Positions 24,433 through 33,654 of a stretch of DNA of 64,000 nucleotides are shown here, one piece after another. The notes below the pieces were generated by a model. The model ran no database searches, was not told the origin of the DNA, and saw only the letters and a list, made by a program, of their open reading frames with translations. Both the position numbers and the translations under genes were made by a program. Where the stretch lies: assembly GCA_004369045.1 (NCBI GenBank), contig ML213515.1:560401-624400 (forward strand), in the 5' to 3' direction. The stretch is from Heliocybe sulcata. Its lineage: Eukaryota; Basidiomycota; Agaricomycetes; Gloeophyllales; Gloeophyllaceae. Positions within the stretch are counted from its first letter, which is position 1. Every line of letters starts with the position of its first letter.

Positions 24433-25359
24433 GTTTGGGCCTATGTACATCGCACACGTATACTATTAGGCAAAACTCCCTTGTATTGAATATTGTATAC
24501 TAGTTTCGAACTCCCATCCCTGTCCCGGCGATGGCAGCACCAGTGCTTTGGTACGTTCTCGGGGGTTGTTGCCTCCCCCGAGTGAGCTGTCATCATCGCG
24601 GTTTGTACTTGGTTGACTGCGCGTTTTCATCCGCCCAACAGCTGATAGCGCTGATACCTTGAACAACTGAGCTGGCATCGGGGGGGGGGGGGCGATGATT
24701 ATCCGTAGGGACCTGCATCGCTGCTGATGCGGATGGGATCATCATTAGAAGGGTGGGTATGATCAAGTTCAAATAGCGTTGACTTCGCTGAATTTTTCTT
24801 CGTGCAGGCCTTATGCGAATGTTTCTTAGCATATGTCGAGCCGGCACGGTTCCATGTCTACCAATCTGACTTCATTCAAGTTGGGCAGACGACACCAGCC
24901 AGCAACGTGGCTCATTGCCACCGCCGGATCACGACTATCCCGCCAGTATACTTTACCCAGAAATATGGTAGTATCTCGACTTGTCCTGACATAGTCAACA
25001 GAGCCTTGACATACCCGTACATGATTGTTCCCAGGAAGTACTGGCGAGATGCTATATGATGAGCTGCTCTCAGACTGGTGAGTACTGCGACCGAGGTTAT
25101 TTCGATTCTTTTCTTAGTTATCTCTGCTGAATTAGTTCCATGTCCGACAGTAGCAGCGAATCCCTTTCCTGCATCATATCCTGTGAGGCTGTGGTGGATC
25201 CAGGTCCCGCAGTGCCTTGTAGCTGGTTCTTACTAACGGTACGCCTCACGGTCACTGGTTGACATCTGCTGTCCATCACTGCGTTCAAGGTATCCAAAGA
25301 TGATGCCGAGGTAGGTATAACTAACCCCAGCGGAATCTCTGGGATCCAATAGTCCAGCT
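24433..25359. other. intergenic, nothing recognised
   Basis: A run of 13 G residues lies at about 24680-24692. No gene-like frame is seen. Confidence 0.4.
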
Positions 25360-27107
25360 ATGTCTTCGCTAAGCTCCACGCTTGGTGCGCTGTGGATTGG
25401 CGGGACCGTCTCTACAGCGTGAGTAGTTATCATGGTTCGGGAATCCGCCACATCCTCAGGCTCTCCAGATTGTATGGCTTTACATGCGGCCAGATGTGCT
25501 GGTATTTCAGAAGGTACTCCTACGGAGATCCTCTGATTTTAAGAGGAATGGTACGTAGCATTTCGTACTACGGGCTAATTCTCATTGCATTGTGTCTGTC
25601 AGGTTGCCCTGACATGGGCGGTGGGTATCCTTACGCAAGATTCATGATATAATGAAAGACCTTATAGTACTTGTAAAGCTCGACACTGTCCAGCATTGCC
25701 TCATACTGCATTCTCTTTGGTGGTACTTGATTGCCCGCTGCAACGGCAATTTGCTCGCATATCGTGAAGCAAACTGGTGCGTGGTCTACTTCTTTCTTGT
25801 GGCGCGTATTCACGCATCCCACAGGAGCCTGCTTGTGAGGATGAACCTTTTATACGGATCTAAGCAAGTCAGACTGATGGCTCGGACCTGCGTCAGACCC
25901 AAGTTATTCCGTCGGTGCGTGATCAAAGTTTACCATAGATGGGCGGCGCCAATGAACCTCCAGGAAGTCGTGACCTTAACCGTAGAAATGCAAGTCCCCT
26001 AATTCGATCCTTTCGACCTTAGCAGATTTCATTGATTATGTCTGCAGATATTTTGTAGCCCGGGTGAGCTATCGTGCGTGGACTACCCTATTTAACGTTT
26101 GACGCCGCGCGACCGATATCCGTTCTTAGTTGCGAAACGAAAATGGGTATATCTGCTGGTGAGTATCTTCGGGAAAGACTTAAGAGGACTCATGATGACC
26201 CGTTTTCCTGCAGGTTATACCTGCCGCAGTAGCCACTGGTATGCCGAACCTGCATCGACACTTTGAATTCAGCTTGTAACGTTGACTGTCTGGCCATCTA
26301 GCGTGCGCAATTGGTTCGTGAAGTTTGCAGCGTTTCTGCGCAGTGATTAATCAACGGCACAGTCTTTGTCGCGAACGGGTTCGTATCTCGATCTGGCTGC
26401 CCTGCCACACGCCAATCGTCTGGTCTGTTTTAGAGTCCGCTCGCCAAGTCTTTACCCAAGTCGTTCAGAATGGGAGCAACAGGAAGTAAGGCTCCGTTAT
26501 ACATGTTCTCCTCATTATGACTAGTCGCCTACTCAATGTCTCTCGTCATAGTCCCTGTTCACCCTCGGTATAGCTTGCTACGTCTTCAGTAACTTCGGCA
26601 CAGCTATTGTCTTGTGCACGTTTCTCTACCGGTCAGGCCAGTATGTCCAGTCTCGACTGAAGTACGACTGCTCTGCAATCTTTCTGGTCGCGCTCTTTAC
26701 TGATAAAAGCTTTCAGGTCCGTCGTGCAAAATATAATCGGGTACACTGTCGCAACCGGCCTGTTAGCAAGGTGCGTCGTCGACTGATATAATGATGCCGC
26801 AACCAACCTCATTGGTCTGTTGGATGTTGAGCCTGCTGGCGTGTTCTTGTTTAATAACGGCACGTGTCGGCACATTTATTACCGTTATCATCGTTGCATA
26901 CTAATTATAAGTGCTTCTTATACCCAGTACATCGCCCTTTCTTCGTACAACACCGGAAAAGCAACCCTGATCTACGTTGGGATATACTTCACCCTTGCGA
27001 AAGGTACGTTCGCATGTAGCTGAAGTGTCGAGCCGATTAAATAATTGGTTCTTAACAATCGATTCTTTGGCTCTTCAGTGTATATCAACTCTATGTTAAC
27101 GTCGTAG
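25360..27107 (+). CDS. DUF6534-type membrane protein, copy 2
   Basis: Seventeen exons, 729 coding bases, about 242 residues. Landmarks in order are LGALWIGGTVSTALYGF, LDTVQHCLILHSLWWYL, IYFVARVSYLAKRKWVYLL, VIPAAVAT, FSNFGTAIVLCTFLYRSG, VVQNIIGYTVATGLLA, IYVGIYFTLAK and the end VYINSMLTS. These fit the fungal seven-helix DUF6534 family. Exon lengths 18, 98, 10, 26, 26, 29, 25, 12, 16, 52, 54, 28 and 29 equal those of copy 3. Exon 5 is 25825-25834 and exon 10 is 26302-26313. Two introns must use GC donors: GCAAGT at 25990-26047 and GCACGT at 26860-26927. With them the frame is fully open. The short C-terminus ends right after the last helix, unlike longer family members. Function is unknown; a membrane receptor-like role is only a guess. 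Confidence 0.72.
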
Positions 27108-27444
27108 GTCGATCCAAGCCTGATTACTCGCCGCACAGTCTTACGGGATTGCCACAGTTTGAACGGTCGCGGGAACCTTCGTACGAGGCTTGAAGGGGTT
27201 TCTGTCGGTTGAGATATTGCGAGTCGTAGCGCGAAGTTCGGATGTACATTGTACGTTATTGTAGGAGCTTGATATCGTGCACTCTGGCATGGTACACTTT
27301 TGTTCGAAGACTTCTTTCCAGAGTTTGCAATTCATATTTATTATCTCGAGGGCAATGTGTGTGCAACCCCTACAGGTTCGAGTGGGACTTATGGCGGCAG
27401 GCTTGTTTTAGGGTGATAAAATTTTGTTATGCATGAACAATAAT
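27108..27444. other. spacer before tRNA-Leu
   Basis: 3' flank of the DUF6534-type copy and 5' flank of the tRNA gene. Nothing else is recognised. Confidence 0.4.
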
Positions 27445-27552
27445 GGCAAGATGGCCGAGCGGTCCAAGGCGTGTGACTCAAGCGAAAGCTTGCCCTTAAC
27501 AGGGTCTTCTCATCTGTGTATGCAGGCGGGGGTTCGAATCCCCCTCTTGTCA
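27445..27552 (+). tRNA. tRNA-Leu(CAA) with intron
   Basis: The acceptor stem GGCAAGA pairs with TCTTGTC (one G-T pair), with discriminator A at 27552. The D-arm carries the A box TGGCCGAGCGG and the T-arm the B box GGTTCGAATCC inside GGGGG/CCCCC. The anticodon CAA is at 27479-27481 in a CTCAAG loop, as in fungal tRNA-Leu(CAA), which usually has an intron right after the anticodon. The intron spans roughly 27483-27510. A long variable arm (CTG...CAG) follows, as expected for leucine tRNAs. The 3' half of the anticodon stem is imperfect as I read it, with a wobble and one mismatch. A short T run follows at 27557-27560. Confidence 0.85.
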
Positions 27553-27556
27553 GTCC

Positions 27557-27560
27557 TTTT
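27557..27560 (+). terminator. RNA polymerase III T run
   Basis: A TTTT tract five bases past the tRNA 3' end is a plausible pol III stop signal. Confidence 0.55.
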
Positions 27561-28092
27561 GCATGTCTTTTATACTACAGTCTAGTCTCTGCCTTCCCTT
27601 AAATCGCGGAAGAGTTCTCCCAATTGTGCGGGCCGCAATTCGTATGTACTTGTGAGCGAGTGGGGAAATAGCCGAAGCCACAGCACAGCCATCGACACAA
27701 CAGAGCTGGTTCTGGAAGGCGTAAACAGGTTCATAGCAGAAAGGCTAGCGATGGCGAATATTCTGACGAGCTACAAGAAACAATCCTGAAAGGTTGGTTC
27801 AGATGCTGACAAGCGAAGGAGGGATTCGCGCCCCGAGCCCGTACGTGGAGACATCAAGCAAGTCAGACCTGTTGCATCTCTCTGAGCGTAAGGACAGTCA
27901 ATAATGGCAAAGGGCGCGAACTACCAAAATGACGGATACCATTTGCGATATTCTGTGGCTCTGTTCAGGAGCTGATATATCCCGCTATGAGAGTGCCCGC
28001 TCATTCCGACATGCGCAACACTCGGGGCGGCAGGAGCTTCATGATCAACCGCGGCTTCTTCATCCGGTCACGGTCATACTCCATGCGAAGAT

Positions 28093-28145
28093 GTCTCAAG
28101 AAATAGAGGACATGAAACGGTATCATGTCCTCTATCTCTTGAGAC
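28093..28145. repeat. 23-bp inverted repeat (hairpin)
   Basis: The left arm (28093-28115) and right arm (28123-28145) are reverse complements over 23 bases with a single A-C mismatch, separated by 7 bases. No coding or promoter context explains it. Confidence 0.85.
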
Positions 28146-29086
28146 GTAGTCCCATTGTAGGCTTGAATGAGCTTTGGCAGGACGGGACAAATACTAGACC
28201 GTAGACAAACCGTAGATAAGACGATAGAGAACAATATCGCGCCCGGCGGTTGATATGCGTCATCAGAGCTTCTGTTTGTTGTCAAGAGAACAAGATGATG
28301 ATGCTCGTACCAAATGAATACAGTAGGCAGCAGCAAGCGAACGAGAGCGTGTAAGAATATTGTGGGTCCCAGTGGGTCCGGCGCAGCAAAGGAATGTATC
28401 CCTTGGCAGTATCTTGACATGCAGTGCGACTATATATCAGAAATACAGAGCTGCAGCGCTCGAGCCTCCATGAGAGAATGGTAGCACGGCATGCATCCTT
28501 GTCGGACTTCTGTCTTATCCGAGCCAGAGGTGCATGTGTATCCACGTAGGATAGGGCTTCTCAAGATACCAAGAAGTCGCGAAAGAGAAGTCCAGCTCCA
28601 GCCGAGTTCCTCAGGTAGACCTGATATCTCAGAGGAAAATGGCCATGGTGGTAGAGATCATGATGGTACGTAGTCCGATCGTCGCGCCGAGGGTTTGCAG
28701 GCTGTGCTAGCCACGTGCATCCCTGACGAGCCACTTTCGTTTCCGCGGCCTCCTCACGACTCACGACGCCTGCCAGCTGGGTCTTCGTCCTCCTTCAACT
28801 TCATGAGCTCCTTGATGCTACCCTATACTGCATGATTATTTCATGAGATCTAGGACGGTCCGCGCAGATTACTGCTATGCATCTTGTTCCATAGAGGCGA
28901 CAGGGTTTTCTCTGCGCCGAGTCCGCCATCATGAGTGTTAGATTCAGAAGCAAGGTGGTTCCCGAAGAACATCGCCAATCAGGCCGCTTGGCCCGCTTGG
29001 TCGGGATCATGATTGTGGAAACTTACCTACCTGCCGTCAGGTATGCCAGCAGCTCTCTCTCTCCTTCGTTCATGACCGCATAGACC

Positions 29087-30400
29087 ATGTCCTCTTCAAC
29101 GCCCGACACGGACCTCTGGCTAGAACGATCGCGTCTCAATGGCATGCTCCTTGGGGCCGTTTCTTATGGTATGTTTTCAGCTCATTTGCCTGTAAAGGTC
29201 CACTCACGATGGATTTTAGGTATCTTGTTGACCTTGACGCTGCAATGCATAAAGATCCTCTCGCAGAGGCCCAAAACAGAGCGCTGCAGAGCGTTCATCA
29301 ATCGGCGCTGGATACTCGGCGCATACGTCCTTGCTACCTTCGTCCTCGCGACACTCGGGTTTGCCGCGAATGCAAAATACACGCAGACAATCTGGATTGA
29401 TGAACGCAATGCCCCGGGTGGACCCGCGGCGCTCATTGAGCTGGAGCTTAACGACAAGATTAATATGTTGGCTTTGGCTTGGTACGTCCTCCCCTACCCG
29501 ACTGTTGAATGCGGACATGCACTGATAATTGCAGTTATTATGTTATGAGTTGGTTTATGGATGCGCTCTTGGTCAGTCTTCTTCCTGGATTTTGAGTAAT
29601 GTCGTAATCTCACGCAGGCCGGAAGCTGCATCGCTGTTGTACGATTTGGGGCTGGCGATGGTTCGTGGTTGCGATCATGAGCTTACTTTTCCTCGGCGAC
29701 ATAGGTACGCCTCCCTTCCATCCTCCTCCCCAATGCCGCACCATAACTTTGATATCGATCCCATTTTTAGCCGCCTGCATTCTGGTTCTAGAACGCTCAG
29801 GCAAAGGCGCCGTCTTCTACTCCAACAACATCCAACTTGCGTACCTCTGCATCTCCGTCTCCCTGAACATCGTCTACACCTTCCTCGTCGTCGGACGTCT
29901 GCTCGCAATGCGCAGCCAGATACGTGCTGTTCTCGGCGACGAGCACTCGAAAACGTATACATCGATTGCGGCTATGATCGTCGAGTCAGCGTCGATGTAC
30001 ACTGTGCTTGGGATACTGTTCATTGCTGCCTTCGCGAAGGGGAGCAATATCACTAATTTGATATTTCTCTCAATTAGTCATGTGCAGGTGCGTTGCAACC
30101 TAGTTCGATGGTTCGTATGATAATAACGTTGTGTTGCAGGGCATCGCGCAGCTGCTTATTATCCGGCGGGTAGCCACTGGTCGCGCGTACTCCGAAGACA
30201 TAACAGGCACAGCAGCGACGGGATCAATGTCCTTTGAGGTTGCTCAAGGTCGAACGACTTCCACAGACACCGGCGCGGGTGGGGACGAGGCAATACCTAT
30301 TTCGTATCTAAGTCCAGACGCCGGGGCCAAAGACCAAGGCACGATTCGGACAACGAAATCGGAGGCTTCCTCGAGCAAGCACCGTAATGACCTCCCGTAA
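29087..30400 (+). CDS. seven-helix integral membrane protein (fungal family)
   Basis: Six exons: 29087-29168, 29220-29481, 29535-29571, 29626-29704, 29771-30087 and 30140-30400, for 345 residues with every junction in phase. Seven hydrophobic segments are seen, including GAVSYGILLTLTL, WILGAYVLATFVLATLGF, FMDALLLHRC, WRWFVVAIMSLLFLGD, LCISVSLNIVYTFLVVG and MYTVLGILFIAAF. The loop motif DERNAPGGPAAL and the RC-W-RWW-like third/fourth helix junction match an expanded Agaricomycete family of unknown function. The C-terminal 80 residues are hydrophilic and Ser/Thr-rich and would lie in the cytoplasm. It is not a STE3 pheromone receptor by sequence. No function is claimed. Confidence 0.78.
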
Positions 30401-30603
30401 CGTCCAGAGTTGGCGGGAGACTTAGATGTACTTACGAGTGATTTTGTATATGATTTAGGCCGACATGACAGGCAGTATAATTCATAATTCATGCTTATGT
30501 TCCCATGTTACAGTGAAGTGTTTCTTGATGTCATAAAGGCATGTCTAGTCATACAATTGCAATGCTCTCTCCATCTTCCGGTGTGGTGTATTAATACAAG
30601 TGT

Positions 30604-31319
30604 TTAGTACTTCGTCAACTTGGCATGGGCAACCTTGATGTCGGCGATCTGGAGGACACCAGCGAGCACCTTGGCGGCCTCCTCGGTCCTCTCCTCGCGA
30701 ACCTTCTGGTGAGCCTAAACCCCACATCAGCCATGTATCCTTTTGAGACGCGTTCAAAGGCAAGGAACCCACTTCGACTGAGGACCAGCCGACAATCATT
30801 ATGAAAGAGCCGGGCTTCTCAACGACGGGGCCATACGCAGACGCGGACGCGCCGGGCAGCTCCATCTTCGATCCCTGCTCGAGGAACGCCGTGATGTCGA
30901 CCTCCGATTTGCCCTCCTTGAGAGTAACCGTGACGACCTCAGTGGCGGGCGCGTTGAGCGCCTCCAGCGGGTCCTTGTTGAACTTGACGTGCACCATCTC
31001 GAACTCGCCGGCGAGGCAGGGCTTCATGGACGCGATGAGGTCGGGGTAGGTGGGCGAGTCCATCAGAGCTTTGTGCGCATCGAGGCTCTCCCAGCGGACC
31101 CAGAGGTAGCCCTTTGTCGGGTCCTCGACCCCGGGGCCGTGCCAGGTGCTGTGAATAATGTTAGGGGGTGGCTACAGGAGAAAATGCATGAATGTACGCG
31201 ATTTTGCCGTCGGTCTTGTTGAGGACGTCGACGAGGCCCTGGGCGGCCTTGTTGTCCTTCTGGTAGGCCTCGGAGGCGTCGAAGACGACAAGCTCAGTAA
31301 CGTAGGATGTCGTCGACAT
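30604..31319 (-). CDS. two-domain ABM-like (dimeric alpha/beta barrel) protein
   Basis: Three exons: 31319-31198, 31148-30773 and 30714-30604, giving 202 residues. Each half has a ferredoxin-like pattern. The first half has YVTELVVFDASEAY ... TWHGPGVEDPTKGYLWVRWESLDAH. The second has SAYGPVVEKPGSFIMIVGWSSVEAH. The W-x-S/E-x-x-A-H strand-helix turn is typical of antibiotic-biosynthesis-monooxygenase-like or stress-responsive barrel proteins, and the repeat suggests an internal duplication that makes the barrel within one chain. There is no signal peptide or membrane segment. The start lies 314 bases from that of the divergently transcribed DUF952 gene, so the promoter region is shared. Reaction and partner are unknown. 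Confidence 0.75.
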
Positions 31320-31633
31320 GTTGATGGAGGTGAAGGAAGATAGTGAGTCCAGTAAGGGTAGACTTGTCGAGCTTTATACCGGTGTTAGCCGCTGTCTAGT
31401 CTAAGCAGTACGGAGATGCTCGCGGATGCTCAGGAATTTCTGAACAGAGCGATGCGCCCGCATCAGGCAGGATCGGTTTGAAGGCGAAGCGGCCGCCATA
31501 ATAATGGAAACTCTTATCCAGTTATCGAGAGCCTTCTTGTGGCGGGCTGACAGCAGACTTGCTGCTTCCTTCTCATCTGATGGCGGCTCCCACACCGCGT
31601 CGATCCGCTTGCTAACACTTGACCTCTGCGATC
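31320..31633. promoter_or_regulatory. shared divergent promoter region
   Basis: A 314-base space separates the start codons of the ABM-like gene (minus) and the DUF952 gene (plus), so it must hold both promoters. A TTTATACC sequence on the plus strand at 31374-31381 could serve the minus-strand gene as a TATA-like element (GGTATAAA). No known factor site was identified with confidence. Confidence 0.5.
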
Positions 31634-32044
31634 ATGTCGGACAACAAGCCTACATACATCTACAAGATCGTCCCGCCCTCGGCGGCGCCGCCTGACCCGT
31701 TGCCGGACGTCCTCCCTCTCAGCGAGCTCGACGCGAAATCAGGCTTCATCCATTTCTCGACCGCCCCGCAGATCCTGAACACGCTCAGATGGTTCTTCAA
31801 GGACGAGTCCAAGGTCTACTTGCTAAGGGTGATGTACGATAATGTGGACAAGGATATTAGGTGGGAGGATCCGAAGGCGGAGGTTTGTGGGCCGAGAGGC
31901 GGGGAGGGCATGTTCCCGCATTTGTATAATGGTCCGAAGCTGGGGAAGAATGAGGTGGAGAGTGTCAAGGCTTTAGATAAGTTGGAGGGCGGGTGGGAGG
32001 AGGCGGTACAGAAGGCGCAGCTCGAAGGATGGTTAGTGTACTGA
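31634..32044 (+). CDS. DUF952 family protein
   Basis: A single exon encodes 136 residues starting MSDNKPTYIYKIVP. The family pattern is clear: YIYKI near the start, LPLSELDAKSGFIHFSTA, a helix with LNTLRWFF, LLRVMYDNVDKDIRWE and FPHLYNGPKL. DUF952 proteins are small cytosolic proteins of unknown activity found in bacteria and fungi. The ATG at 31634 is preferred over in-frame sequence further upstream, which has no ATG. No intron is needed, which is unusual beside the intron-rich neighbours. Confidence 0.88.
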   Translation: MSDNKPTYIYKIVPPSAAPPDPLPDVLPLSELDAKSGFIHFSTAPQILNTLRWFFKDESKVYLLRVMYDNVDKDIRWEDPKAEVCGPRGGEGMFPHLYNGPKLGKNEVESVKALDKLEGGWEEAVQKAQLEGWLVY

Positions 32045-32490
32045 TGTGTTGTGAAGATGGCGAGGTGCGTATACAACATGACTGCAATCTTTTCATTTAC
32101 AGCAAACCGTCTGATTGTCAGGGCAGGTCTAGCGGGAAAACGGGGTGCTTTTGACAAGTGCTCATCTCATTCAGTGGCAGTTGTCCCGAGCCAGCGATGG
32201 TCGGGAGTAGTGGAGCGAACAGTTTGGCATTTCCCTGCGAGTTGGAGGAACCACCCATGTCTGATGAACTTACTGAGTATCCACATTCTCGAATATTGTT
32301 ATTCATACACTGTAACGACAGAAATGACTGCCTCAATGAAGCGCAGCTAAAGAGCGAAAACCAGCAGACCAAGTGATGACCCCAGAATGTCGTCAAATCC
32401 AGTTACCTTCCGGTCGGTGTAATGGCACCGGCGCCGGAATCACTACTACGAAACCAATACAGATCAACATCTGGTCATGACACTGCCTCA
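32045..32490. other. 3'-to-3' spacer
   Basis: The spacer lies between the DUF952 gene and the coiled-coil protein gene, which converge. A possible last exon of the minus-strand gene could extend into it, because a good GTGAGT donor overlaps its last codons near 32505. Confidence 0.4.
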
Positions 32491-33654
32491 CTAGCAAAGA
32501 GACTCACCGTCCGATCTTCGGTCCTCGTAATCCGGTGGCGGCAAGTTCTGCAGCTCCCACAGCATCTCCTGCTGTTCCTCTCTCAGCCGCTCTACCTCCT
32601 GTTGCAAGAACTCCATCCGGTCCTGATTCCTTCGCAGGCGCTCGACCTCCATCTGCATCATCTCCATCCTGCTGCAATCCTCCCGGAGACTCCGCACCTC
32701 GCTCTGCAGCTCGTCCACTTGCGTCTGTTCCGTCTTGAGCCGCACGATCTCGTGCTGCAGCTCGTCCATCTGCCCTCTCTCCTGCCGTAATGTCTCCATC
32801 TCGCGCTTGAGGACTTTGAGCTGGGCGCGGAGTTCTGGGGTGTGAGCGCGGCTGTATGTGAGCGTCGATGCGGACCGTTTGTGGGTTGCGCTGCGGTTGA
32901 CTCTGGTGGGATCTTGCTCTGAAGCTGGGGTAGGCGGTAGTGGGGGCACACTACACTGCTCGGCACGGATGGGGTTCTCACTTGCTGCAGGATCGCCTTG
33001 GGCGTTCAAGAACTCGTCTCTGCCACCGTCTGCGCGTCCCATCTCGGGGCGGGTATCTTCAGCAAGCGCGTCAGACTTGTTGTCGCCTGCATTGACGGGA
33101 TCGGGCTTTTGCAGCCCAGCAGCGCCACTGTACTCCGGATCTCGCGGCGTATCATGCGACGCTCGCGGGTTCGCAACGAGCGTCATGCTCGAACCACTCG
33201 CTGAAGGAAAGCGCGGCCGTGGTAAAGAGGCACTCCTCCTATGCGCCAGGGGCGGCCGGGTCCGCTCACCTGCATCATCTTTGGTTTCTAGGACTCGACT
33301 TCTACTCCCATTTTCCCGGATGCGACTGCTCGCCCCGCTTTCCAGAGAGCGACTGCCATAATGCTTTCGCGTTCGCCTGTCTAGGCGGTAGAGAAGGACG
33401 GTGCAGGTTATGAAGAACACGCCGACTATTGCTGCGATGATGACGATCTTTGTGTCGGTTGAGCTGAGGGTTGAAGAGGATGAGGGTGTAGGTGACGGTG
33501 TGGGTGAGGGCGTAAATGACGGCATGGATGAGGGTGTAGGCGACGGTGTGGATGTGGGCGTAAATGACGGTATGTTTGAGGACGTATAGAAGGACATGGG
33601 GTATGTCATATAAAGGGTGGTGACGGGGCCATCCGTGAATCCTACAGTGGTCAT
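32491..33654 (-). CDS. single-pass membrane protein with long coiled coil
   Basis: One open frame of 387 residues from ATG at 33654. The N-terminal 60 residues are Ser/Thr/Pro repeats of the type FTPSPTPSPTPSS, likely O-mannosylated outside the cell. One membrane helix follows (IVIIAAIVGVFFITCTVLLY, about residues 70-89) and then a basic stop-transfer DRRTRKHY. The middle is disordered and Ser/Pro-rich. Residues about 265-375 form a heptad-rich coiled coil with repeated motifs such as QMDELQHEIVRLK, QVDELQSEVRSLR and RMEFLQQEVERLR. Orientation and low-complexity ectodomain resemble fungal wall-stress sensor-like membrane proteins, but the coiled-coil tail is not part of those. No N-terminal signal peptide is obvious. 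A donor-like GTGAGT in the last codons leaves the C-terminus uncertain. Family unknown. Confidence 0.7.
   Translation of the reverse strand: MTTVGFTDGPVTTLYMTYPMSFYTSSNIPSFTPTSTPSPTPSSMPSFTPSPTPSPTPSSSSTLSSTDTKIVIIAAIVGVFFITCTVLLYRLDRRTRKHYGSRSLESGASSRIRENGSRSRVLETKDDAGERTRPPLAHRRSASLPRPRFPSASGSSMTLVANPRASHDTPRDPEYSGAAGLQKPDPVNAGDNKSDALAEDTRPEMGRADGGRDEFLNAQGDPAASENPIRAEQCSVPPLPPTPASEQDPTRVNRSATHKRSASTLTYSRAHTPELRAQLKVLKREMETLRQERGQMDELQHEIVRLKTEQTQVDELQSEVRSLREDCSRMEMMQMEVERLRRNQDRMEFLQQEVERLREEQQEMLWELQNLPPPDYEDRRSDGESLC
33477..33595 (-). repeat. Ser/Thr/Pro-encoding minisatellite
   Basis: Imperfect units of 12 and 30 bases (ggtgtgggtgagggcgtaaatg-like on the plus strand) repeat about four times and encode the SPTP-rich ectodomain of the membrane protein. 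Confidence 0.7.

Larger units (their letters stand above)
27553..29086. other. intergenic with a strong hairpin
   Basis: No gene is recognised. The stretch contains the inverted repeat at 28093-28145 described separately. Remaining open frames are short and lack motifs. Confidence 0.4.

Noticed and set aside
24680-24692. Run of 13 G residues
   Set aside because: A simple homopolymer in intergenic DNA, possibly of uncertain length in the assembly; no wider structure.
29087-30400. Pheromone receptor (STE3) as identity of the seven-helix gene
   Set aside because: The DERxxPGGP loop and helix pattern fit another fungal membrane family, and the conserved STE3 motifs are missing.
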